Part shown: in pieces, positions 36,543 to 46,093 of the stretch | How the letters are laid out: each line of letters starts with the position of its first letter | Numbering within the stretch: the stretch's first letter is position 1 | DNA from: Aliiroseovarius sp. Z3 | GTDB lineage: Bacteria > Pseudomonadota > Alphaproteobacteria > Rhodobacterales > Rhodobacteraceae | Length of the DNA: 64,000 nt | Reading direction: 5' to 3' | Assembly: GCF_029105185.1 (NCBI RefSeq) | Contig: NZ_JAFMZK010000003.1 | Coordinates: 434,001 to 498,000, forward strand | Notes under the pieces: model-generated | Database searches by the model: none | What the model was told of the DNA's origin: nothing | What the model saw: the letters and a program-made list of their open reading frames with translations, nothing else | Position numbers and translations under genes: made by a program

Positions 36543-37880
36543 ATGCGGTTTCTGATTGTGGCAGTTCTGACTTTTGGGCTGGGTGCGCCTGCATTCGCCA
36601 AGGAAAGCGTTACGGATTTCACCTTGGACAACGGGCTTCAGGTCGTGGTGATCGAAGATCACCGCGCACCGGTCGCGGTTCACATGCTTTGGTATCGGGC
36701 AGGGGCGGCGGATGAAAAACCCGGTGTTTCCGGCATTGCCCACTTTCTTGAACATCTGTTGTTTAAAGCCACGGACACCATGGAGTCAGGAGAGTTGAGT
36801 CGAGTGGTCGCCGAAAATGGCGGATCTGACAACGCCTTCACGTCGCAGGATTATACCGCCTATTACCAGCGCGTTGCTGCAGATCGCTTGGGTCTGATGA
36901 TGCAGATGGAAGCGGATCGGATGCGCAATCTGCGTCTGACCGAGGAAGACATCGCGACCGAACGGAATGTCATTCTTGAAGAACGCGCCCAACGGACAGA
37001 CAGCAACCCCAGCGCGTTGTTTCATGAACAGATGAACGCCGCAGCTTACCTGAATCACCCTTATGGCACACCGATTATCGGTTGGCGTCACGAGGCCGCG
37101 CAGCTGTCGCGCGAAGATGCATTGGCCTTTTATGAACGCTTCTATGCGCCGAACAATGCCATTCTGATCGTCGCTGGCGATGTGACACCGGACGAGGTCA
37201 GGGCCATGGCGCAAGAGCATTATGGCCCGTTGAAGCCCACGCCCGATTTAGCCGAACGCGAGCGCCGCGCCGAACCGCCACAATTGGCCGAGCGTCGCCT
37301 GCGTTTCGAAGATCCAAGGGTGTCACAGCCCTATGTCTATCGTCGGTATGTTGCGCCTGAACGTGACGCAGGGGCGCAGGATCATGCCGCGGCACTTGTC
37401 TATCTGGCCGAGATTCTGGGGGGCAGTGGCGCGACGTCGGTTTTGGGCCGGGCGCTACAGTTCGATAATCCAATCGCGGTCTATGCGGGGGCAGGCTACG
37501 GATCGGTTATGCTGGACGACACCGAGTTTTCGCTGGTGGTCTATCCCGCTCAAGGGACCAGCCTTGCCGAAGCCGAGGCCGCATTGGACGCGCAGATCGC
37601 CGAATTTCTTGAAACCGGCATCGACGCCGAACAGTTCGAGCGGATTAAGTTCCAAATCCGCGCCGATCAGGTCTATGCGCAGGACAATGCGATGGCCCGC
37701 GCGCAGCGTTATGGTCGTGCTCTGACATCGGGGCTGACAATTGAAGATGTGCAGGCATGGCCGGATGTGTTGCAGGCTGTCACACCAGAACAGGTGATGG
37801 AGGCCGCCCATAAGGTGTTCGATGATCGCCGATCCGTCACCGGTTGGCTTGTTCCAGAAGGCGGAGAGGAAATGAAATGA
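36543..37880 (+). CDS. M16 family zinc metallopeptidase (catalytic partner)
   Basis: A 445-residue periplasmic insulinase-family (M16B) peptidase with a signal peptide (MRFLIVAVLTFGLGAPAFA). The inverted zinc motif HFLEH is at 67-71 (His67, Glu70, His71), and the downstream glutamate region TERNVILEE is present. The start has AGGAG upstream. The ATG of the next M16 gene overlaps its stop, matching two-gene heterodimeric M16B enzymes. Confidence 0.92.
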   Translation: MRFLIVAVLTFGLGAPAFAKESVTDFTLDNGLQVVVIEDHRAPVAVHMLWYRAGAADEKPGVSGIAHFLEHLLFKATDTMESGELSRVVAENGGSDNAFTSQDYTAYYQRVAADRLGLMMQMEADRMRNLRLTEEDIATERNVILEERAQRTDSNPSALFHEQMNAAAYLNHPYGTPIIGWRHEAAQLSREDALAFYERFYAPNNAILIVAGDVTPDEVRAMAQEHYGPLKPTPDLAERERRAEPPQLAERRLRFEDPRVSQPYVYRRYVAPERDAGAQDHAAALVYLAEILGGSGATSVLGRALQFDNPIAVYAGAGYGSVMLDDTEFSLVVYPAQGTSLAEAEAALDAQIAEFLETGIDAEQFERIKFQIRADQVYAQDNAMARAQRYGRALTSGLTIEDVQAWPDVLQAVTPEQVMEAAHKVFDDRRSVTGWLVPEGGEEMK

Positions 37881-39187
37881 TGCGTTTCTTATATGCATTC
37901 ATCGCGCTTTTGGTTGTGACCTTCCCCGCCCGCGCCGAGATCGCCATTCAAGAGATCACCACACCTGCTGGCATCAACGCGTGGCTGGTTGAAGAGCACA
38001 GCTTGCCCTTCACCGCGCTTGAGATCCGCTTTCGGGGTGGCACGTCGCTGGATCGCCCTGGCAAGCGGGGCGCAGTGAATTTCATGGTCGGCCTCTTGGA
38101 GGAAGGGTCCGGCGACCTTGATGCGCGCGGTTTCGCGGAAGCGCGCGAAAGTTTGGCAGCGTCGTTCCGGTTCGGTGCCTATGGTGACGCAATCACGGTG
38201 TCAGCCCAGTTTCTGACCGAGAACCGCAAGGCGGCGATGGACCTGCTGCAGACCGCTTTGACCGAGCCGCGGTTTGACGCGGCGGCCATCGACCGTGTTC
38301 GTGCCCAAGTGATGTCCCACCTTGCGTCACGCACAACCGACCCTGATGCAATCGCAGGCGAGACATGGGATCGCATGGCCTATGGCGATCATCCCTATGG
38401 TAGTTACCGGGCCGGTACGGCCGAGAGCGTGGCGGGATTGACGCGGGACGATCTTGTAACAGCGCTGAACGATGCGCTTGCATTGGATCGGATATATGTC
38501 GCCGCTGTTGGCGACATTACCTCGGACGAGCTGAGTGTGCTGTTGGATGACCTGTTTGCAGGGCTGCCTGCGACGGGTGCACCCATGCCGCCGCGCGCAG
38601 AATTTTCCTTGTCGGGTGGCACCACAGTGGTGCCATTTGACACACCGCAATCAGTTGCAATGTTCGGGCATGAGGGCATCGCGCGCGACGACCCGGATTT
38701 CTTTGCAGCCTTCGTTCTGAACGAAGTGATGGGCGGGCGCGGTTCGAACTCGCGCCTGATGCAAGAGGTGCGGGAAAAACGCGGGCTGACCTATGGGATC
38801 GGGACGTTTCTTGTGCCTGCCGATCTGTCCGAAACGATCATGGGGCAGTTCTCCAGCCAAAATGGCTCGATTGCCGAAGCGATTGAGGTGACGCGTGCCG
38901 AATGGGCGCGGATCGCACAGGACGACATCACACAGGAAGAACTGATGGCGGCGCAGACCTATCTGACGGGCTCGTATCCGCTGCGTTTCGATGGCAATGC
39001 CAATATCGCCAATATCATGGTGTCGATGCAGATGGAGGGCTTGCCCGTCGATTACATCGCCACCCGCAATGATCAGGTGATGGCCGTCACGTTGGAGGAT
39101 GCGAAGCGGGTTGCGTCGCGCCTATATGACCCTGAAGCGCTGCATTTCGTGGTGGTGGGCCAGCCCGACGGCGTTGTTTCAAACTGA
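37877..39187 (+). CDS. M16 family peptidase-like protein (non-catalytic partner)
   Basis: A 436-residue exported M16 homologue (signal [16 protein letters not shown]). The HxxEH zinc motif is absent: the equivalent stretch reads [10 protein letters not shown]. The substrate-binding R/Y motif of the C-terminal half, [20 protein letters not shown], is intact. This fits the known arrangement of one catalytic and one substrate-binding subunit. The genes overlap as ATGA, so equal synthesis is expected. Confidence 0.9.
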   Translation: MMRFLYAFIALLVVTFPARAEIAIQEITTPAGINAWLVEEHSLPFTALEIRFRGGTSLDRPGKRGAVNFMVGLLEEGSGDLDARGFAEARESLAASFRFGAYGDAITVSAQFLTENRKAAMDLLQTALTEPRFDAAAIDRVRAQVMSHLASRTTDPDAIAGETWDRMAYGDHPYGSYRAGTAESVAGLTRDDLVTALNDALALDRIYVAAVGDITSDELSVLLDDLFAGLPATGAPMPPRAEFSLSGGTTVVPFDTPQSVAMFGHEGIARDDPDFFAAFVLNEVMGGRGSNSRLMQEVREKRGLTYGIGTFLVPADLSETIMGQFSSQNGSIAEAIEVTRAEWARIAQDDITQEELMAAQTYLTGSYPLRFDGNANIANIMVSMQMEGLPVDYIATRNDQVMAVTLEDAKRVASRLYDPEALHFVVVGQPDGVVSN

Positions 39188-39257
39188 ACGCAAAGGGGGC
39201 GGAGTTCAGCCATTTCGCAATGGTCGAATCGGCGCAGGATATGCTAAGTCTTGTGCC

Positions 39258-41120
39258 ATGCCCGACGATAGCCCCCATATAAGCCCGGATCAGCCGGTGC
39301 GCCGCCCCGTTATCCGCCAGTTGGATGACGCCGCAATCAACCGGATTGCGGCGGGCGAAGTGGTGGAGCGTCCGGCCTCGGCGGTGAAGGAATTGGTCGA
39401 GAACGCCATTGATGCGGGCGCGACAAGGATCGACGTCACCTATGCCGATGGCGGCAAGACTTTGATCCGCGTGACGGACGATGGGTGCGGTATCGCGCCC
39501 GACGATCTGGCGCTGGCGATGTCGCGCCATGCGACGTCAAAAATCGACGGGTCGGACCTGTTGGATATTCACACCTTTGGCTTCCGGGGCGAGGCGCTGC
39601 CTTCGCTTGGTGCCGTCGGTCGCTTGACCATCACCTCGCGCGCGGATGGCTTTGACGCCGCAACGATCCGCGTGGCGGGTGGAAAGATGGACCCGGTGAA
39701 ACCGGCGGCCTTGTCCGGTGGCACGGTGGTCGAGCTGCGCGACCTGTTCTACGCCACGCCCGCGCGCCTGAAATTCCTGCGCACCGACCGGGCCGAGGCG
39801 CAGGCGATCAGTGACGTGGTCAAGCGCCTTGCCATGGCCGAGCCGCAAATCGGCTTCACCCTGCGCGATGTCTCGGGTGGGGGCGAAGGCCGTGTAACCT
39901 TCCGCGCGGACCCTGAAACGGGCGACATGTTCGATGCGCTGTCGGGCCGATTGGCGACCATTCTGGGGCGCGATTTTGCCGAGAACGCCATCCCGATTGA
40001 TGCCGAGCGTGATGGGCTGCGCCTGACGGGTTTCGCTGCGCTGCCGACTTATTCGCGCGGGGCTGCGGTGGCGCAGTTTCTGTTCGTGAATGGCCGCCCG
40101 GTGAAAGACAAGCTGCTGACCGGCGCGCTCAGGGCGGCGTATTTCGATTTCCTGTCGCGTGATCGCCATCCGGCGGCGGCGCTGTTCGTGTCCTGCGATC
40201 CGCATCTGGTCGACGTGAATGTCCACCCCGCGAAATCCGAGGTCCGCTTCCGCGAGCCGGGCATGGCGCGCGGGCTGATCGTCTCGGGGCTGCGGCATGC
40301 GCTGGCGAATGCTGGCCACCGCGCGTCCACGACCGTGGCAGGTGCAACGCTGGGTGCGATGCGACCCGAGCCGACCGAGCCGCGCGTCTATCAGATGGAC
40401 CGGCCCAGCCTTGGGGCCATGCGCTCGTCCTATCAGGCGCAAATGCCTGTGCAGGACACGCCGGGCTTTGCCGAGATGTCCGCGCCATCGGCCCGATTCG
40501 ATCCGGTGGTCGAGCCCGCGCAAGACGCCCCGCAAGAGGCACTGCCCTTGGGTGCCGCCCGCGCGCAGGTGCATGAAAACTACATCATCGCGCAGACCGA
40601 AACCGGCATGGTCATCGTTGACCAACACGCTGCGCATGAACGTCTGGTGTACGAGAAACTCAAACGCCAGATGGCCGAGAACGGCGTGGCCCGTCAGGCG
40701 CTGCTGATCCCCGAGATCGTTGAATTGTCCGCTGGTGACGTGGCGCGGCTGCTCGAAGTCGCGGATAACCTCGCAACCATGGGTCTGGTCATCGAATCCT
40801 TCGGAGGGGACGCCGTCGCTGTGCGCGAAACCCCTGCCATTCTGGGCGAGATCAACGCCACCGCGATGATCAAGGATGTGCTGGATGAGCTGGCAGACCT
40901 TGGCGACAGCAACATGGTGCAAGCCAAGATCGAGGCTGTGCTGTCCCGCGTCGCCTGCCACGGCTCGATCCGGTCCGGCCGCTGGATGCGCCCCGAAGAA
41001 ATGAACGCCCTGCTGCGGGAAATGGAGGCCACGCCCCATTCCGGCCAGTGCAACCACGGGCGCCCGACCTATGTGGAACTGAAACTCGCAGATATCGAAA
41101 GGCTGTTTGGACGCACATGA
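39258..41120 (+). CDS. mutL: DNA mismatch repair protein MutL
   Basis: MutL couples mismatch recognition by MutS to strand removal. The 620-residue protein has the GHKL ATPase motifs ([29 protein letters not shown]) and a C-terminal domain with [14 protein letters not shown]. This matches the DQHA(x)2E(x)4E metal site of endonuclease-active MutL proteins, and the partner motif near the end reads CNHGRPT. So it should nick DNA itself, as in bacteria without MutH. The start ATG is at 39258. Its stop overlaps the start of rmuC. Confidence 0.96.
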   Translation: MPDDSPHISPDQPVRRPVIRQLDDAAINRIAAGEVVERPASAVKELVENAIDAGATRIDVTYADGGKTLIRVTDDGCGIAPDDLALAMSRHATSKIDGSDLLDIHTFGFRGEALPSLGAVGRLTITSRADGFDAATIRVAGGKMDPVKPAALSGGTVVELRDLFYATPARLKFLRTDRAEAQAISDVVKRLAMAEPQIGFTLRDVSGGGEGRVTFRADPETGDMFDALSGRLATILGRDFAENAIPIDAERDGLRLTGFAALPTYSRGAAVAQFLFVNGRPVKDKLLTGALRAAYFDFLSRDRHPAAALFVSCDPHLVDVNVHPAKSEVRFREPGMARGLIVSGLRHALANAGHRASTTVAGATLGAMRPEPTEPRVYQMDRPSLGAMRSSYQAQMPVQDTPGFAEMSAPSARFDPVVEPAQDAPQEALPLGAARAQVHENYIIAQTETGMVIVDQHAAHERLVYEKLKRQMAENGVARQALLIPEIVELSAGDVARLLEVADNLATMGLVIESFGGDAVAVRETPAILGEINATAMIKDVLDELADLGDSNMVQAKIEAVLSRVACHGSIRSGRWMRPEEMNALLREMEATPHSGQCNHGRPTYVELKLADIERLFGRT

Positions 41121-42346
41121 TCCAGATCGGTGGCACGACCTATGACCTTACTGACCCGCTGGTGCTGTTGACGCTGGGCGGTATCGCGCTTGCAGTTCTG
41201 ATGTTCATCCTGCTGGTTGTGGTGCTTCGCCGCGCTGGCCGCTCGACCCGCGTGGCCGAGGATTTGGCGCTGCAGATGGGCGGTCTGGGGCAGGCGGTGC
41301 AGGTGCTGGGTGCCGGGCAGGATCAGCTGTCTGGCGGGTTGCGCACCGTGTCCGACGCGCAGGCCAGTGGGCAGGCGCAGGTCTTGCAAGCGATGGAGGT
41401 CCGACTTGCCCATGTGCAGCAACAGATGAACGATCGACTGCACGACAACGCGATGAAGTCCGCGCGGGCCATGTCTGAGCTGCAAGAGCGCATGAAAGAA
41501 AGCCTGCAAGGCAATACGGTGAAAACCACCGAAAGCCTGACGCAATTGCAGGAACGGCTGGCGGTGATTGACAAGGCGCAGGACAATATCACGCGGCTGT
41601 CGGGCGACGTGTTAAGCCTGCAAGACATCCTGTCGAACAAGCAGACCCGCGGCGCGTTTGGGGAAATCCAACTGACCGACATTGTCTCTAAGGCGCTGCC
41701 GAAGGACAGCTATGACCTGCAACAAACCCTCTCGAACGGCAAGCGCGCGGACTGTCTGATCCACCTGCCGAACCCGCCGGGGCCGATTGTCATTGACTCG
41801 AAATTTCCGCTGGAAGCCTATGAGGCGCTGCGCAGGGCCGAGACGCAATACGAGCTGAACGAAGCCGCCAAAGCGATGCGCGTCGCGGTGAAGGCCCACA
41901 TCAAAGCGATTTCCGAGAAATACATCATCGAAGGCGAAACCGCTGACGGCGCGCTGATGTTCCTGCCGTCCGAAGCCGTCTATGCCGAGCTGCACGCAAA
42001 CTTCCCCGAACTGGTCCGCGAAGGGTTCGAGGCGCGCGTCTGGATCGTCTCGCCCACCACCTGCATGGCGACCCTGAACACCATGCGCGCGATCCTGAAA
42101 GACGCGCGGATGCGTGAACAGGCGGGCGAGATTCGCAAGATGCTGAAGAACCTGCACCGCGACGTGGAGCTGGTGGTGGAACGGGCGGGCAAGCTGGAAA
42201 CGCATTTCGATCAGGCGCGGCGGGATGTCGAGGGAATTACGACGGCCGCCGAACGCGCGGGCAAGCGGGCAGCTCGGTTGGATAACTTTGACTTTGAGGA
42301 GTTGTCGGACGGGGCCGAGAATGTGGTGCCGATTGGGAAGGGGTAG
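41117..42346 (+). CDS. rmuC: DNA recombination protein RmuC
   Basis: A 409-residue RmuC: one N-terminal transmembrane helix (about 18-36), a long coiled coil (about 45-175), then the nuclease-like RmuC domain with [27 protein letters not shown] and [12 protein letters not shown]. RmuC limits inversions at short inverted repeats in E. coli; its biochemical activity is not settled. The ATG overlaps the mutL stop, making a mutL-rmuC operon. Confidence 0.93.
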   Translation: MIQIGGTTYDLTDPLVLLTLGGIALAVLMFILLVVVLRRAGRSTRVAEDLALQMGGLGQAVQVLGAGQDQLSGGLRTVSDAQASGQAQVLQAMEVRLAHVQQQMNDRLHDNAMKSARAMSELQERMKESLQGNTVKTTESLTQLQERLAVIDKAQDNITRLSGDVLSLQDILSNKQTRGAFGEIQLTDIVSKALPKDSYDLQQTLSNGKRADCLIHLPNPPGPIVIDSKFPLEAYEALRRAETQYELNEAAKAMRVAVKAHIKAISEKYIIEGETADGALMFLPSEAVYAELHANFPELVREGFEARVWIVSPTTCMATLNTMRAILKDARMREQAGEIRKMLKNLHRDVELVVERAGKLETHFDQARRDVEGITTAAERAGKRAARLDNFDFEELSDGAENVVPIGKG

Positions 42347-42423
42347 GCTTTCTTGCTACATTTCCGTATGTCTGCTGAGAGTCCAGTTTGCATAGTGCTT
42401 CGGAGCGGCTGTACACTTCGAAT

Positions 42424-42678
42424 ATGAAGTGGTTGTCTCTCGTACTTGGAATCGTGCTCTTACTAATAAGCTGGCTGATGCTGCAAATCGCTAAAGGTTA
42501 CACGTTCACCTATGGCGGTTACGGAGAATGGAACGACGAATTCCTTAATAAATACAATGCCTGCTGTCTAATGACCGACTTGAAGTCGGTGGCTCCTTTT
42601 GTTGTTGTTGGGATGTCTTGTCTCTTGTTTTCTGTGTGGTGCTTCTTGCGTGAGCGATCAAGTCGCTCACCAACCTGA
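42424..42678 (+). CDS. Small two-helix membrane protein, low GC
   Basis: An 84-residue protein of unknown function with two hydrophobic helices (WLSLVLGIVLLLISWLMLQI near the start and VAPFVVVGMSCLLFSVWCFL near 55-75) joined by a Tyr/Asn-rich loop with a Cys-Cys pair (YNACCLM). The start ATG at 42424 lacks a good ribosome site; an in-frame TTG at 42388 is less likely. Its first 60 bases are about 42 percent GC, far below the neighbours, suggesting transfer. It has no operon partner. Confidence 0.45.
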   Translation: MKWLSLVLGIVLLLISWLMLQIAKGYTFTYGGYGEWNDEFLNKYNACCLMTDLKSVAPFVVVGMSCLLFSVWCFLRERSSRSPT

Positions 42679-42827
42679 GTGTAGCTGCAAGGACGGTTCC
42701 GTCGGCAATCCTGATGCTGGGACCAAGTAGGTTGGTGGATTGGCCCCGTTCAGCCCCATATGCTCTCTGACCGGATGAACACGCGGCGTTGGGTATGTCG
42801 CCCGGCGTTTCCACTGGGCGTCCGTTT

Positions 42828-43967
42828 TCAAACGTGATCAACCACCGCCACATGCTGCGCCAGTTCGTTCACGTGGCCCATCCAAGTCTCGATCATCTTG
42901 GGGTCCGACGATGCCGCCGTCACGCCAGCGGGCGCTTTGCCGTCAAGGATCATGTCGATGGCCAGCGACACAGGGGTCGAGACCAAACGTGCCATGGCGG
43001 TGCCGCGATCATCTCCCCAAGCGTCCATGACATAGGTTTTGTGATAGACCTCGGCCCCGTCTTTTTGGGCTTTCAGCGCCACGCACATGATCACGCGGTC
43101 GGGTTCACCGTCGTCATACGCGTTTTCGTTCCAGAACTGGTCGGACATCTCTTTCAGGCGGGCGTCACCGGCGTCGCCTTCCAGCGTTTCGACCTCGGCA
43201 AAGACGTCTTTCCACGCCTCGGCCCAGCCGTTCAGGCGCAGAGTGCCACGTACGAAGGTATCGACATCCCATGCGGGGTCGAACTTGTAGTCCTCCATGA
43301 ACGGCAGCGAGTCGCGGTTGGGATAAACCTCGAAGCTTTCGGGGGTGGGCAGCGGGGCGTCATAGCTGCTGATCGCGTCCCACGGGCGGGCCACGTCGAG
43401 CGGCTTGCCGCCCTTTATGGATTTTGACGGCGAGCGTAGGGCTTTCAACACGCCAAGCGGCGACCAGCTGAATTTATAGCGGAACGGGTTCGGGATCTTC
43501 GGAACGCCGCCGCAATAGGAAATGAAGCTCAGCTTGTTGCCCGCGTTATAGGCGTCGGACGCGCGGTAATCTGACACCAGCCAATGGGCCATCAGGTGGT
43601 CGATGCCGGGGTCCAGACCGATTTCGTTCACGCAGGCCAGTCCTGCGTCCTTGAAGGCCCCGTCCAGCGCCTTCATCTCGGGCGCGATATAGCTGGACGA
43701 TACGAAATGCGCTTGGTTTTCAAGGCACAGCTTGGCGACGGGGACGTGCAGGTCTCCGGGCAGCATCGACACAGCGATGTCGCCGGGCTTCAGGGCCTCG
43801 GCCAGTGCCTCCAGCGAAAACGCGCGAATGTCGTCGGTCAGATCACCCACAGCCTCGCGCGCTTTTTCGACGGTCCGGTTCCAAACCGTCACCTCGCGCC
43901 CGTTTTCAATCAGGCGACGCAGGCCGGGGATGGCCGACAGGCCGGTGCCACACCAATGGATTGTCAT
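42828..43967 (-). CDS. Saccharopine dehydrogenase family protein (LYS9-like)
   Basis: A 379-residue NAD(P)-dependent enzyme of the L-glutamate-forming saccharopine dehydrogenase class. It has an N-terminal Rossmann domain (HWCGTGLSAIPGLRRLI) and the family signature NEIGLDPGIDHLMAHWLV. It should interconvert saccharopine and glutamate plus aminoadipate semialdehyde. The start is ATG at 43967, with AAAGGA upstream. It is the last of four tightly packed minus-strand genes with a SemiSWEET and a LYS1-like saccharopine dehydrogenase, so the two half-reactions of the pathway are encoded together. Confidence 0.85.
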   Translation of the reverse strand: MTIHWCGTGLSAIPGLRRLIENGREVTVWNRTVEKAREAVGDLTDDIRAFSLEALAEALKPGDIAVSMLPGDLHVPVAKLCLENQAHFVSSSYIAPEMKALDGAFKDAGLACVNEIGLDPGIDHLMAHWLVSDYRASDAYNAGNKLSFISYCGGVPKIPNPFRYKFSWSPLGVLKALRSPSKSIKGGKPLDVARPWDAISSYDAPLPTPESFEVYPNRDSLPFMEDYKFDPAWDVDTFVRGTLRLNGWAEAWKDVFAEVETLEGDAGDARLKEMSDQFWNENAYDDGEPDRVIMCVALKAQKDGAEVYHKTYVMDAWGDDRGTAMARLVSTPVSLAIDMILDGKAPAGVTAASSDPKMIETWMGHVNELAQHVAVVDHV

Positions 43968-43978
43968 AGGAGTTCCTT

Positions 43979-44227
43979 TCAGCCGAATTTCAGTTTCGCA
44001 GTTATGATCGAACCGACCATGACCAATGCAAGTGCGTTCGCGACGACCATTGGCCAAGCGCTAAGCATGAGGCCATAGATCAGCCATAGCGCGATGGATG
44101 CGAAAACCATCAGGTTTGTTGGCAACGATAAATCCGCGGTGTGGCGAGTGCGCCATGCGCGAAGGGTTTGCGGCAGCCAACAGATGGTGCTGATGACACC
44201 TGCGGCGCTTCCAATCAGGGTTTCCAC
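43979..44227 (-). CDS. SemiSWEET family transporter
   Basis: An 82-residue membrane protein with three predicted helices and the PQ-loop signature (ISTICWLPQTLRAWRTR), the hallmark of bacterial SemiSWEETs, which work as homodimers and carry sugars in characterised cases. The GTG start at 44227 is one base after the stop of the LYS1-like gene, and the stop is 11 bases before the LYS9-like gene. Position suggests transport linked to lysine or an intermediate, but no amino-acid substrate can be claimed from sequence. Confidence 0.83.
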   Translation of the reverse strand: METLIGSAAGVISTICWLPQTLRAWRTRHTADLSLPTNLMVFASIALWLIYGLMLSAWPMVVANALALVMVGSIITAKLKFG

Positions 44228-44228
44228 G

Positions 44229-45284
44229 TCAGATGTCCTTCATGTGTGTTTTGAATGTCGCCTCGGCCCGCGCCCAGACACCCGATGACAGGTCGGTGAG
44301 GGTTTCGAGCCAGGGCAAAAGCTGCCCCGCATAGTCGATCGAGCTTTCCAGCGGCAGCATCGAGGGCAGGTTGTCGATGGCCATCACGTCCAGCGCTGGG
44401 TTTTCGGTCACGCGCAGGGCCGGAGCCTCCCAGCTGGTCGCTTTGTCATAGACTGGCACAGGGTTGTAGTCGCTGTCGGGGTCGCAGGCGACGTCGCCAA
44501 TGGCGGTCAGCTTGCGGTCAGCTGCTACGGCGTCTTTCGGCACGAAGACCGGTGTTTGCGGGCCTGCAAGGATGCAGTTGATGAACAGGTTGTGGTCAAG
44601 GATTTCGGGGAAGGGGCCACCATGCGCGGTTTCTGCCATGTCCCATTTGGTGACGGCGACGCCCATCGCCTCCATCAAGTCCGAGGCGCCAGTGCCGACG
44701 CGGCCAAGCGCGCCGATCACGATGGCGTTGGGGCGGGCGGTGCCGGTGGTGTCGAGTTCCGCGTGCAGTTCCTCCATCATGGCGTCCTTGTTCTTGTAGG
44801 CGCCGACCGGCCCGCAGAGCTTGCCGTGCTGTTGTGCTGCCCACGCTTTCAGCGTCACGGCGGCACCGGCGAACCCGGCCCAATACCCAAACGCGGCGAC
44901 GCGACGGCCGGTTTCGTCCACCAGATATTCAAGGTCATAGAGCGTCCCGCCGCCTGCCTTGAACCGCTCCAGAAGCGCGCGGCCCGAGTGCTGGCCCTTG
45001 AAGGCGTGGCCGAACATGATGTGGCGATGGGGCAGGGGTGTGCCGTCCTCGGGCAGTTCTTTCAGGCCAAAGATGATCGCGTCCAGCGGCGCGTCGGGCC
45101 AGCTGTTTTCCGCCGCAATCTCGCAGCCTGCATCCTTGTAGCCGTCGATGCCGATGGCGCGGACGCTGCTTTCCTCGATCGTCACGCGAATACCCGCCTT
45201 GATCAGCTCAGCGGCGCCGTCCGGCGTCAGTCCAACCCGGTCTTCATTCTCACGTTGCTCTGCACGGACCCACAGATGTGTCAT
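44229..45284 (-). CDS. Saccharopine dehydrogenase, lysine-forming type (LYS1-like)
   Basis: A 351-residue member of the alanine dehydrogenase / saccharopine dehydrogenase (NAD, L-lysine-forming) family. The N-terminal half has HLWVRAEQRENEDRVGLTPDGA and IMFGHAFKGQHSG; the C-terminal half has the nucleotide-binding VIGALGRVGTGASDL. It should interconvert saccharopine with lysine plus 2-oxoglutarate. It is 12 bases after the histidine phosphatase gene and one base before the SemiSWEET gene. As dapB gives this organism the diaminopimelate route to lysine, the saccharopine pair more likely serves lysine degradation or osmotic adaptation. Confidence 0.87.
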   Translation of the reverse strand: MTHLWVRAEQRENEDRVGLTPDGAAELIKAGIRVTIEESSVRAIGIDGYKDAGCEIAAENSWPDAPLDAIIFGLKELPEDGTPLPHRHIMFGHAFKGQHSGRALLERFKAGGGTLYDLEYLVDETGRRVAAFGYWAGFAGAAVTLKAWAAQQHGKLCGPVGAYKNKDAMMEELHAELDTTGTARPNAIVIGALGRVGTGASDLMEAMGVAVTKWDMAETAHGGPFPEILDHNLFINCILAGPQTPVFVPKDAVAADRKLTAIGDVACDPDSDYNPVPVYDKATSWEAPALRVTENPALDVMAIDNLPSMLPLESSIDYAGQLLPWLETLTDLSSGVWARAEATFKTHMKDI

Positions 45285-45296
45285 GGGGCGGTCTCC

Positions 45297-45947
45297 TTAG
45301 AAATGTGTCTGGGCATGGTGGCGGTCGATGGGTTCCAGGTGAGGAACGGCGTTAAACTGTATCAGGCTCAGCCCCGCCGATGTCAGTCGCATCCGGTGGA
45401 CCGAACTGTTCATGATCGGCAGGATCGTGCGGGTGAACGGGCCGATCTCCAACCCCATGACCACGCGCGTTGCCATCCCGATGAATCCGCCCGAGGTAAA
45501 GATGATCGCGTCTTCGCCACGTTCTGCGATGTCGTGAATCACGTCGCTGACGCGGGTTTGAAATTCGTGAAAGGTTTCAGGTGCGTCGTCTATCTGACCT
45601 TCCTGCCAAGCCGAAAACGTCAGCGGCAGGTGGTCCACGAAATCCTCGTGCGTGCGCGGGTGTGGGATGCCAAACTGGGTGTGCATCCGCTCGGAAAGAT
45701 CGAAATACTGTACCTCGTCCAGCCGCGCGTCCTGCGTGAAGCCATCTGCGCCCCATTCCTCAGCCGTCTGGCGGTGTCGGGTCAGCGTGCCGGTGTAAAC
45801 TTTCTTATACCGCTGTCCGGTGTCGCGCATGTATTCACCCAGCCAACGTGCCTGCTGTCGACCCAGATCGGACAGGCGGTCATAGCCGGCTTCGTCGGTT
45901 GCGGTGTTGTTGGCTTGTCCATGGCGGATCAGCGTGATTGTGGTCAT
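45297..45947 (-). CDS. Histidine phosphatase family protein
   Basis: A 216-residue phosphoglycerate-mutase-like phosphatase with the catalytic LIRHGQAN near residue 6 and later IIFTSGGFIGMATRVV, where the second catalytic histidine is replaced by a Gly-Gly stretch (usual form GGH). Loss of that histidine may reduce or alter activity. Its substrate is unknown. It is the first gene of the saccharopine operon, 12 bases before the next gene, and divergent from the formate dehydrogenase gene. Confidence 0.8.
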   Translation of the reverse strand: MTTITLIRHGQANNTATDEAGYDRLSDLGRQQARWLGEYMRDTGQRYKKVYTGTLTRHRQTAEEWGADGFTQDARLDEVQYFDLSERMHTQFGIPHPRTHEDFVDHLPLTFSAWQEGQIDDAPETFHEFQTRVSDVIHDIAERGEDAIIFTSGGFIGMATRVVMGLEIGPFTRTILPIMNSSVHRMRLTSAGLSLIQFNAVPHLEPIDRHHAQTHF

Positions 45948-46093
45948 GAGGATTCCTTTCGGCCTATTGCTAGAGAATTGGATCCAATTCGAAAAGGGGG
46001 AGCTGGCGCAAAATCAGCGTGGGGTGTCGGGATTGAAAGACTGACGGGCCGCGTCACGTGGTTTATACTGTCCACGATAAGACGGAGGTTTCC

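Noticed and set aside
37877-39187. Second M16 gene as a pseudogene because the zinc motif is missing
   Set aside because: The frame is intact, a signal peptide and R/Y motif are present, and inactive partners are normal for M16B pairs.
42545-42853. Minus-strand open frame of 102 codons overlapping the small membrane-protein gene
   Set aside because: It overlaps two better candidates, has no ribosome site, and ends in a low-complexity run.
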